From CAITWD01 sp963842065 (GTDB lineage Bacteria; Actinomycetota; Thermoleophilia; Miltoncostaeales; Miltoncostaeaceae): a stretch of 64,000 bases of DNA. Position 1 is the first letter of the stretch; the number at the start of each line of letters is the position of its first letter. The DNA lies in the NCBI GenBank assembly GCA_963842065.1, contig CAWJEW010000006.1, positions 248,001 through 312,000 on the forward strand, read 5' to 3'. This document shows positions 15,077-22,476 of the stretch, in pieces. The notes under the pieces are model-generated. The model was not told the DNA's origin. It saw only the letters and a list, made by a program, of their open reading frames with translations, and did not search any database. Both the position numbers and the translations under genes were made by a program.

Positions 15077-17698
15077 CTACAGCGGATCCCGACCGGCACC
15101 CGGGGTTGCGAGCACGTCGTAGTGCGGTGCGAACAGATCGAGCGTCAGCGCCCGATCCAGGTAGGCGGAGGCTGCGGCCAGGCGGGCGGACGCAACGGAC
15201 GCGCGCGCGGCCTGCTCGAGCGGGCGCCGCTCGGTCGGTGCGAGGACGACGAGCCCCCCGGGGCCGCACTCGATCAGCCCCAGCTCGGCAAACGCGGCGA
15301 GCGTATCGCCGACCGCGTCGGGATGGCGGATCGCCCCATCGATCCCGAGCAGCGCCGTCTCGCACTCGGCATCCCATGCCCAACGCGCGCGCGTGGCCAG
15401 ATCCCGCCACAGTCGCTGTGCCAGCGGCCGAAGATCCCAGCGCTCGAGGGCGATCAGGCGGGTAAACGCGATCTCGTGCTCGGTCCAGGTCAGATGGATC
15501 GAGCGGTCGGCGGCATGGACGCGTAGCCACCGGGCCTGCAGCGGGTCCTGCGGCGGATCGAGTACCACCAGATGAGCCTGGGGCGGCAGCGCGACCCGGG
15601 CCAGGGCCGCGTAGTCCACGACGGCGATGCTCGCCCGGCGGGTGGCCTGGTTCATGCGTTCGCGAAGGGGCGCCACGGCGCAGCGGATGCCCCCCAACAC
15701 GGCCAGTTCCACGCCGATGCGCTCGGGATGCAGGACGTCCTCGAGCATGCTGCGGCGCCGAGGCACGTCCCCGACGACGACGACGACGCCGGCGTCGGCA
15801 CCGGCCAGCGCGGCGATGCGCACCAGGGCGGTCCCGGCGGCGCGCTCATCCTCGACCGCCCGCGGCGGCCCTGCAGGCTCCGGGGGCGATGCCTCGATTG
15901 CAGAGGACGCAATGGACTGGCGCACCTGAGCCAGCGTGGCGCGTCGCGTGCAGGCGAGGTCGCATGCGGGTGCGCAGGCCACCGGCGCGGACGGAACGCG
16001 TCGGACCGACTCAAGGCGATCGATGCTGACGCGCGGACCGACCAGGCCCTGATAACGCTCGATGCCCAGTACGACGTGCACGTCGACGCGCTCACCGTCG
16101 GTGAGATCCCCGACCCGGTGGCCGTGCCCGAAGCCGACCGCCCGCAGGTGCGCCCCGCCGCAGTGCAAGCGCACGTTCAGGTGGCGGCCGCCCTTGCCCA
16201 TGATGCCGGCGCCCTCGGCGGTGCACGCCGGCATGAGCAGCCGCGGCTGCGGGTTGCCCCTACCGAACGGCGCGAGGGCTTCGAAGGCCTCAGCGGTCTC
16301 GAGGGTCAACTCGCGGGCACCGACGACGGCGTCGACCGGGCGTACGCGCGCCCGCTCGAGCACGGGGCCGAGCGTGGCGGCCGCGACGAGGAACTCGTCG
16401 CGGAACGCCGCGACCTGATACGCGGGCAGTTGCAGACCAACCGCTCCCGCGTGGCCGCCCCAGCGACTGAGGCGCCCCGACGCCCGGCCGAGCAGATCGT
16501 GCAGGTCGAGGCCCGGCAGGCTGCGCCCCGAGCCCTTGGCGGTCTGATCATCGCGCGCAAGCACGAGGGCTGGGCGATCGAAGTGGTCGACCAGGCGGGA
16601 GGCGACGATGCCGATGACGCCCTCATGCCAGCCGTCGCCGATCGCCACGGTGGCGTTGGCGTCACGGATCTGGGGCGGCGAGGCCTCGATTTGGGCAATC
16701 GCCTCGGCCGTGATTGCCTGCTCGACCTCGCGGCGTTCGGCGTTCAGGGCCCAGAGCTCGTCGGCGATCGCCCGGGCGCGGTCGAGATCGTCCTCGAGCA
16801 GCAGCGCGAGGGCGTCCTCGGGATGGCGCAGGCGCCCCGCCGCGTTAATGACCGGCGCGAGGCTGTAGCCCAGCGCGCGGGCGTCGAGTGTGCGCGGATC
16901 GATGCTTGCCACATTGCACAGCGCCTGGATGCCCGGCCGCGGCGCCCGCCGCATTTCCGCGATGCCCCGGATGACCAGGCGCCGGTTCTGGCCGACCAGC
17001 GGCACGGCGTCGGCGATCGTGGCCAGCGCAACCAGATCGAGCTCGCGTTGCGGATCGGGTGCGACGAGCTGTGGACCGAGGCGGTCGGCGAGCGCCCGGA
17101 CGACCGCGAACACGACACCGACGGCCGCAGGGGCGTCCTCCGGCACGTGACCGAGGGCCGGGTTGGCCATCAGGCCCGGCGGACGGATCCCCCCGGCCAG
17201 GTGGTGGTCGAGGACGATCGGCTCCATCCCGAGCTCAACCGCGCGCCGCAAGGCGTCGACGGCAGACGCGCCGCAGTCCACGCACACGAGCACCGCGACG
17301 CCGGCGTCGGCCAGCCGCTCCACGGTCTCGACGCGGACGCCGTAGCCCTCGGTGAAGCGGCTCGGCAGGTACGTCAGGACATCGGCGCCGGTCGCCCTGA
17401 GCGGACGCGCCAGCACGGCGGTGGCGCAGACACCGTCGCAGTCGTAGTCACCGTGGATGGCGATGCGTTCGCCACGACCGAGCGCCAGCAGCAGCCGGTC
17501 AGCGATCTCCCCGACCCCAGCCAGGCGCTCGGGCGGATCGAGGGGGCCGTCGGCGTCGATGAACGCCCGCGCGAGTTCTGCGGTGTCGAGGCCGCGGCGC
17601 ACCAGCGTCCATGCGAGCGCTTCCGGGATCTCGAGGGTGTCGCGAAGGGTGAGAACCTCGGCGTACGACACCCGGCGCGCGGTCCACGCCACTACCAC
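15077..17698 (-). CDS. recJ: Single-stranded-DNA-specific exonuclease RecJ, long form
   Basis: 873 residues. Degrades single-stranded DNA 5' to 3' in repair and recombination. DHH-family motifs: IHGDYDCDGVCA (about 96-107), VCVDCG, and DHHLAGG (about 167-173), then the DHHA1 part with GxGGHAGAxG-like SRWGGHAGAVGL (about 415-426) and an OB-like region (GKGGRHLNVRL). About 300 further residues follow, beyond the roughly 575 of E. coli RecJ, comparable to long Firmicute forms; in this extension I see no helicase motifs. The GTG start at 17698 lies 7 nt inside the ABC1 kinase gene (coupled translation); GTG 17692 is an alternative. Confidence 0.95.
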   Translation of the reverse strand: MVVAWTARRVSYAEVLTLRDTLEIPEALAWTLVRRGLDTAELARAFIDADGPLDPPERLAGVGEIADRLLLALGRGERIAIHGDYDCDGVCATAVLARPLRATGADVLTYLPSRFTEGYGVRVETVERLADAGVAVLVCVDCGASAVDALRRAVELGMEPIVLDHHLAGGIRPPGLMANPALGHVPEDAPAAVGVVFAVVRALADRLGPQLVAPDPQRELDLVALATIADAVPLVGQNRRLVIRGIAEMRRAPRPGIQALCNVASIDPRTLDARALGYSLAPVINAAGRLRHPEDALALLLEDDLDRARAIADELWALNAERREVEQAITAEAIAQIEASPPQIRDANATVAIGDGWHEGVIGIVASRLVDHFDRPALVLARDDQTAKGSGRSLPGLDLHDLLGRASGRLSRWGGHAGAVGLQLPAYQVAAFRDEFLVAAATLGPVLERARVRPVDAVVGARELTLETAEAFEALAPFGRGNPQPRLLMPACTAEGAGIMGKGGRHLNVRLHCGGAHLRAVGFGHGHRVGDLTDGERVDVHVVLGIERYQGLVGPRVSIDRLESVRRVPSAPVACAPACDLACTRRATLAQVRQSIASSAIEASPPEPAGPPRAVEDERAAGTALVRIAALAGADAGVVVVVGDVPRRRSMLEDVLHPERIGVELAVLGGIRCAVAPLRERMNQATRRASIAVVDYAALARVALPPQAHLVVLDPPQDPLQARWLRVHAADRSIHLTWTEHEIAFTRLIALERWDLRPLAQRLWRDLATRARWAWDAECETALLGIDGAIRHPDAVGDTLAAFAELGLIECGPGGLVVLAPTERRPLEQAARASVASARLAAASAYLDRALTLDLFAPHYDVLATPGAGRDPL

Positions 17699-19335
17699 TT
17701 CCCCGAGCGCAGGATCCCCACCATCAACCAGGCGATCACGCAGAAACCGAAGAAGCCGGGCACGATCGCCAGCAGGGCAAAGCCGCCGACGGTGAGGTGC
17801 GTGTGCAGGAGGGCGCCGACGATCGCCGATGACACGAGAAGCCCGAACGCGAGCATTCCGAGCACGAGGCGGTTCATCGCTCGCTCGATGCGCTCGACGG
17901 ACGGCGGAAGGTCATCGACGTGGATGCCGACCGCAAACTCGCCTTCGGTCAGCTCGGTGAGCAACTCGCCGACCTGCAACGGGAACTCGCGCGCGACGCG
18001 GATACTCCGCTCGACATCCCTGCGCGCGCGCTCGGCCAACCGGTCCGGGCGAAGCCGCTCGGCCATGAGCCGGCGGGCATACGGGCGGGCCGATTCGAAC
18101 ACGTTGAACTCGGGCGACAGCTGCAGCGCCACACCAGCGAGCGTGGCGAGGGTCTTGTCGAGCAGGACCCAGCGCGTCGGCAGCGTCAGCTTCAGGCGGT
18201 AGACCGTCTGGAAGATCTCCGAAAGCAGGGAACGGGCGTCGATGTCCCCCATCGACTGGCCGCTGTAGCGCTGCAGCACGACGCCCAGCTGATCGGCCAG
18301 TTCCTGCTCGCGGTTGCGCGGGTAGCGCAGGCCGAGATCGCGCAGCCGGCGCGGCAGCGCGTCGGCGTTCAGGTCCAGAACGTCGATCAGCAGCCCGACG
18401 GCGGCCTCACGATCCCGCTGCGACAGCGCCCCGACCTGGCCGAAGTCGACAAGCCCGATGTGATCGGGCCCTTGGATCAGGATGTTCGCTTGATGGGGAT
18501 CCGCGTGGAAGAAGCCATGGACGAAGACCATCTGCATCCATGTCTCGGCGAGGCGGGCGGCCATCTGGCGGCGCTCATCCTCGCTCCATTCGGCAAGCTG
18601 CAGCTGTGCGAGCGAGGAGCCGCGGACGCGCTCCATGACCAGCACGCGCGCGGTCGTGTAGCGCCAAAAGACCTTCGGCACGTCGACGTGCGGGTCCGCG
18701 GTGAAGTTGCGGCGAAAGGTGTCGGCATTGTGGGCCTCGACCCCGTAGTCGAGCTCGCGGCGGATGGAGCCAGAGAACTCGTCGACCAGTCCCACGAGGT
18801 CGATGAACGACAGGCGGTCCACTCGGTCCTTGACCATGCGGGCCAGCTGGTAGAGCAGCTGGATGTCGGCGTTGATCTGCCGCTCGGCGTCGGGGCGCTG
18901 CACTTTGACGACGACCTCGTCGCCCGCGGGCAGGCAGGCACGGTGCACCTGTCCGATCGATGCCGCCGCAATCGGCGTCTCGTCGAATTCGGTGAAGACC
19001 TGCTCGATCGTCAGGCCGAGCTCGCTCTCGATGACCGTGCGGATGTTCGCGAAGGACTCCGGGCGTGCACGGTCCTGGAGCTGGCGCAGCTCCTCCACGA
19101 TGTCGGGCGGCACGAGGTCCGGGCGGGTCGACATCAGCTGCCCAAACTTGACGAACGTGGGTCCGAGTTCGTCGAGCATGTCCCGGAGCCGGCGTCCACG
19201 GCTGCCGGGGACCGCCGGCGCATCCGCGGCTGCCTTGGTGGCGGACTTCCCGACCAGCTGGCCGAAGCCATAGCGCGCAGCGACGCGAGCAATCTCACGG
19301 ACGCGGGCGAGGTTTTGGCGCCGCTCTGAGGTCAT
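17692..19335 (-). CDS. ABC1/AarF (UbiB-type) atypical kinase, membrane-anchored
   Basis: 547 residues. UbiB/ABC1 proteins are ATPases that support isoprenoid quinone or lipid metabolism. Visible: the KxGQ motif in FVKFGQLMSTRPDLVP (about 60-75), the Ala-rich nucleotide loop AAASIGQVH (about 125-133) that replaces the usual Gly loop, the Lys in VVVKVQRP, the catalytic-like HADPHQANIL (about 276-285), and DFG in GLVDFGQVG. Two C-terminal membrane segments (about 490-535) anchor it. ATG 19335. It lies between the unknown block and recJ. Whether it serves menaquinone or another lipid is not shown. Confidence 0.93.
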   Translation of the reverse strand: MTSERRQNLARVREIARVAARYGFGQLVGKSATKAAADAPAVPGSRGRRLRDMLDELGPTFVKFGQLMSTRPDLVPPDIVEELRQLQDRARPESFANIRTVIESELGLTIEQVFTEFDETPIAAASIGQVHRACLPAGDEVVVKVQRPDAERQINADIQLLYQLARMVKDRVDRLSFIDLVGLVDEFSGSIRRELDYGVEAHNADTFRRNFTADPHVDVPKVFWRYTTARVLVMERVRGSSLAQLQLAEWSEDERRQMAARLAETWMQMVFVHGFFHADPHQANILIQGPDHIGLVDFGQVGALSQRDREAAVGLLIDVLDLNADALPRRLRDLGLRYPRNREQELADQLGVVLQRYSGQSMGDIDARSLLSEIFQTVYRLKLTLPTRWVLLDKTLATLAGVALQLSPEFNVFESARPYARRLMAERLRPDRLAERARRDVERSIRVAREFPLQVGELLTELTEGEFAVGIHVDDLPPSVERIERAMNRLVLGMLAFGLLVSSAIVGALLHTHLTVGGFALLAIVPGFFGFCVIAWLMVGILRSGKW

Positions 19336-19387
19336 CGCCCTCCGAGCGTACCAGGGGCACTCCCCTGGTCCGCCCGGGTTGCGCTGC

Positions 19388-21118
19388 TTATTCGGTCACC
19401 ACGTAGTAGCTGCCGCTGACCGCGAACGGACCGGGTCCATCCGAGGAAAGGCTCAGGGTAAAGCCATCGGGCCGGGCCGGGTCCGTGTCCTCCTGCAGCA
19501 CCGACAGCCCGGCGGTGGAGCAGTTCAGCACGGCATCGACCATGAGGACGAGCGTACCCGGGGCATGGTGCGGCCCGTCACCGATCGCCCAGCCGAGGAT
19601 CGGCCGGTCGAGCGGTGCGCGGAAACGCACCCGTGTGAACGCGCCATCGCCGGACGCGACCGCGCTCCCGCCGACGGCAAAGCGGCCCGCAGTCTGGCGG
19701 TTCTGGGCCGAGGCGTCCAGGCGCGGCAGTACCCGAGGGGCGGAGCTGCCGACCTGCGCGCCGGCGGCGCCGGTCGCCACCGCGGCTGCAGCGACGAACT
19801 CGGCCGGGGCAGCCGCGGGCTGCGGGCCGGTGTGGGCCGCCGGTGCCGCAAGATCTGCGAACGGGCTCGCTGCCGACGGTGTGACCCACCAGGCATCGTC
19901 GGCCGCCGGCTGCAGTGGCGCTGTTGCCTCCCACCAGTCGCCGTCGGCGGGCGTGTCCACCACCAACGGGCGCTTCATGCCCGAGGCGTCCGTGCTCGGC
20001 AAGGAGCGCGCGTCCGGAACCGCGGTCGGTTCGGGCGCGGCGCTTGTGGATTCGGCCGCCCACCAATCGTCGGCGCCGATCGCGGCGGCAGGCGCCGGAG
20101 CGTCGGGCGGGGCGGGTACCGCGGCCGGAGCCGCGGACTCGCCGGACGGGACCCCGGTCGCCCACACGCTCTCGCCGCTGGCGGGAGCCTGCGGTGGCCA
20201 CGTCTCGATCGTCTGAGCGCTCGCGGCGTCGACCGGCACGTTGGGACCTGCGGCGACGGGCTCTGATGCGGGGCCGACTTCCCAGAAGCTCGGGTCAGTG
20301 CTCGGCCTGACCGGCTGCGCCGGCTGGCCGAGGGCGTCCACGCCATCCTCGAAGGATGTAAACGGTGGTTCGGCGATCGTGCCGGTGGGCGGCTCCATCG
20401 CACCCGAGAACGAGGCCGGCGGCGCCATCGCCGGCGCCGGGTACGGGGCGCCGAGCGTGATCCTCTCGGCGCTTGGGTCCGGCGTGCGCTGGCCGTCGGT
20501 GTGATCGTTCGCGTCGACAGGCTGTTCGGTGCGTGCGGCGGCGACTTCCGCCCACTGGCCGAAGGCCGGTTCGGGCGCGGTCGGCGCGGGGAGCGGCGCC
20601 AAGTCGGCGCTCTCCCACGCCTCCAGGTCGCCGGGCAGGGGCCATCCGGGACGGGTGATGAGCTCGTCCTCGCGCGCCGCGGGCGCCGGCGCGGCGGGCG
20701 GCGCCACGATCTCTGGGGCAGTCTCGTTGGCCAGGTCCCGCGGTTGGCGCGCGTGCGGCAGCCGCATCGATTCCCAGTCGGGCTCTTCGGCATCCGGGAC
20801 GGTGGGCCCGAAGACCGCGTCGTCGACCGGTAGCTCGGTCTGCGCCGTGGCCAGGGCGGGTGCGTCCGTGGCGGCCGTCTCGACGGCGGTCACGGAGATC
20901 ACCCCTGTGGTCGCGGCGTCGTCGGCGATGGACTCGCGCTTGCGCGAGCTGCGGCGCCCGGTCGAGATGAACCGCCCGAAGCGATCGTCGACATCGTCCT
21001 CAGAAGCGGCCTCCGCGGACACGAGGCGTGCGTTTCGATGACGGCGGAACCAGATCATCGCCAGCAGCACCATGAGGGCGGCCGGCGCGGCGATGAGCTC
21101 GACGCTCAGCGGCGTCAT
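19388..21118 (-). CDS. Membrane-anchored disordered protein with Trp motifs and a shared C-terminal domain
   Basis: 576 residues. One N-terminal membrane segment (about 6-23) followed by RRHR, so the bulk is cytosolic by the positive-inside rule. Residues ~30-470 are Pro/Ala/acidic and predicted disordered, with repeated short Trp motifs: DWESM, AWESADL, QWAEV, FWEVG, VWATG, DDWWAA, GDWWEA, DAWWVT. The last ~100 residues form a compact domain opening QTAGRFAVGG and ending GSYYVVTE, clearly related to the C-terminus of the 131-residue protein two genes upstream. ATG 21118 overlaps the stop of the 51-codon gene (ATGA); ATG 21136 would add six residues. No known family. The layout suggests a scaffold or tether. 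Confidence 0.75.
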   Translation of the reverse strand: MTPLSVELIAAPAALMVLLAMIWFRRHRNARLVSAEAASEDDVDDRFGRFISTGRRSSRKRESIADDAATTGVISVTAVETAATDAPALATAQTELPVDDAVFGPTVPDAEEPDWESMRLPHARQPRDLANETAPEIVAPPAAPAPAAREDELITRPGWPLPGDLEAWESADLAPLPAPTAPEPAFGQWAEVAAARTEQPVDANDHTDGQRTPDPSAERITLGAPYPAPAMAPPASFSGAMEPPTGTIAEPPFTSFEDGVDALGQPAQPVRPSTDPSFWEVGPASEPVAAGPNVPVDAASAQTIETWPPQAPASGESVWATGVPSGESAAPAAVPAPPDAPAPAAAIGADDWWAAESTSAAPEPTAVPDARSLPSTDASGMKRPLVVDTPADGDWWEATAPLQPAADDAWWVTPSAASPFADLAAPAAHTGPQPAAAPAEFVAAAAVATGAAGAQVGSSAPRVLPRLDASAQNRQTAGRFAVGGSAVASGDGAFTRVRFRAPLDRPILGWAIGDGPHHAPGTLVLMVDAVLNCSTAGLSVLQEDTDPARPDGFTLSLSSDGPGPFAVSGSYYVVTE

Positions 21119-21270
21119 GACCGCCTCATCTTCCACTCGGCACCCCGCATGATCCCCATGGTCGCGTTGACCCCATTGTGGATCTCACCATACCGGTCCG
21201 CGCGGCGCATCTGGGACGTCCCTCGCCGGTGGGCGCTCGCGCCCTCGCAAACTGACTGAGTCGCCATCAT
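21115..21270 (-). CDS. Small basic protein, 51 residues
   Basis: Short reading frame supported by its signals: GGAG at 21281-21278, 7 nt before ATG 21270, and a 4-nt ATGA overlap with the next gene's start at 21118. The protein is basic (AHRRGTSQMRRADRYGE...EWKMRRS), with several Met and no membrane segment. No family recognised. It may be a real gene or a leader whose translation couples the two flanking genes. Confidence 0.5.
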   Translation of the reverse strand: MMATQSVCEGASAHRRGTSQMRRADRYGEIHNGVNATMGIMRGAEWKMRRS

Positions 21271-21271
21271 T

Positions 21272-21667
21272 CTAGATCTCCACCACGTAGTGACCATCGA
21301 CGCGGACCGGTCCTGCGTCGAGTGCGGTCGTGATCAGCGTGAATCCCTGACGGTCGGCGGTAAATCCGCCCATGTCGGCGACGACGACCCCGTCCGGGGC
21401 GACGTTCGCCGCATCATCGATGGCCAGTTCGATGGCCCCTGGCGCCGGAATGGCGCTGACCGGGTCGGGAAACGTCACCCCGGTGAACACGAGATCGCCC
21501 GGCCGGTTGGCGACGCCCTCGACGCTGAAGCGCCCGTACACCGTTTGGACGCCGACAGGGATGGCGGCCCCCGCGGCGGCGGTCTCGACCAGCCCCCAGT
21601 TCTCGGCGGCCTGGACCCGAGCTGGCGGCTCGGCGGTGGGCGTGGCCTGCGCGTCCGGCGTGCTCAC
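21272..21667 (-). CDS. Small protein sharing the C-terminal domain of the 576-residue protein
   Basis: 131 residues, no signal peptide or membrane segment. After a ~40-residue Ala/Pro-rich lead, the domain QTVYGRFSVEGVANRPGD...GFTLITTALDAGPVRVDGHYVVEI matches the other protein at QT-GRF-V-G-A, GD--FT-V-F--P, GFTL, GP--V-G-Y-V. The pattern suggests a beta-sandwich of about 90 residues. GTG start at 21667 overlaps the upstream stop (GTGA). The two proteins probably bind the same ligand or each other (inference). Confidence 0.75.
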   Translation of the reverse strand: MSTPDAQATPTAEPPARVQAAENWGLVETAAAGAAIPVGVQTVYGRFSVEGVANRPGDLVFTGVTFPDPVSAIPAPGAIELAIDDAANVAPDGVVVADMGGFTADRQGFTLITTALDAGPVRVDGHYVVEI

Positions 21668-21960
21668 GTCGACGCGGCGCAGTCCCCCCCGCCGGTCGCG
21701 TCGACGTGCGGGAACTCATAGGGGTCCGCGTCGTAGTCGACGGGAACCGGTTCTGCCGCCTCGGGCGCAACCGCGATGCCCGCCTGGTGCTCGGCGGTGT
21801 CGGCATTGCGCGCCGCGGTGCCCGGCGCGCCATGCCGGATCTCCCGGGGGGCCTGCAGCTGCGTGTCGTCGATCTCCCACCAGGCCGTCCAGGGCTGGTC
21901 GGGCATCGGGGGCCGCCCCGGCGGACGCACGGGCGGGGTGGTGCGAACGTAATGGGCCAT
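21664..21960 (-). CDS. Short disordered protein with a WW motif
   Basis: 98 residues from ATG 21960. Basic Pro/Arg-rich start (RTTPPVRPPGRPP), then PWTAWWEIDDTQ, which resembles the DxWW motifs of the 576-residue protein, then an acidic Asp/Tyr stretch (VDYDADPYEFPHVD). No fold expected. It overlaps the 131-residue gene by 4 nt. An upstream frame start at 22011 falls in a perfect hairpin (21994-22011, 7-bp stem) and is less likely. First gene of the unknown block. Confidence 0.65.
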   Translation of the reverse strand: MAHYVRTTPPVRPPGRPPMPDQPWTAWWEIDDTQLQAPREIRHGAPGTAARNADTAEHQAGIAVAPEAAEPVPVDYDADPYEFPHVDATGGGDCAAST

Positions 21961-22095
21961 CGTGTCCCGGCCTTCTCGTTTCCCGTAGCTCGGGTGCTGC
22001 TCGTGCAGCACTCTCGGGTCACGTATCGGCAGGCAGACGGTGGCGCTTTACGTTCGGGCAGGGCGCGCCCGGCCCCTGGGCGGGACGTGTCGGGC

Positions 22096-22476
22096 TTAGT
22101 CCGCAGGCCCCGGCTCGTTGTCGTCGGCGGGAGCATCCTCGGCGGTGCCTTCGAGCAAGCGCAGCCGGTGGTCGAGCTCGGCCAGGTGTGTGCGCAGATC
22201 GTCCACCTCCGTGCGGGTGACGACGCCGGCATCCGACAGCGCGCTGCGCAGGGAGTCTTCGAGGTGGCCGATGAGCCCCGACGGCGAGGGCCGCTGCGGG
22301 TCCACAACCCGGGCGAGCAGACGCTCCATCAGCACACGGCCATCCTCGGCCGAGACACGGCCTTGGGCCATGAGTTCGCCGACGATCTGCTCGACGCGGT
22401 CGCGGGTCAGGGACGCGGCGCCGACTGACAGCAAGATGGCCTGCTCGAGCGCGTCACGCAGTGATGGCGGTGTCAT
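22096..22476 (-). CDS. Phasin-like helical protein
   Basis: 126 residues. Mostly helix: RDALEQAILLSVGAASLTRDRVEQIVGELMAQG, and a coiled coil near the end (TRTEVDDLRTHLAELDHRLRLLE). The opening ILLSVGAASLTRDR is like the phasin/PhaP-like helical proteins annotated in actinobacteria. Such proteins coat storage granules or form bundles; no polyhydroxyalkanoate genes are in the window, so the role is open. ATG overlaps the secDF stop (ATGA), so it is co-translated with the translocon gene. Confidence 0.7.
   Translation of the reverse strand: MTPPSLRDALEQAILLSVGAASLTRDRVEQIVGELMAQGRVSAEDGRVLMERLLARVVDPQRPSPSGLIGHLEDSLRSALSDAGVVTRTEVDDLRTHLAELDHRLRLLEGTAEDAPADDNEPGPAD

Noticed and set aside
13555..15465. 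636-codon open frame opposite relA
   Set aside because: Antisense shadow of the RelA/SpoT gene, no motif.
15572..18202. 876-codon open frame opposite recJ and the ABC1 kinase
   Set aside because: Antisense to two well-supported genes, composition Arg/His/Gly-rich with no family signature.
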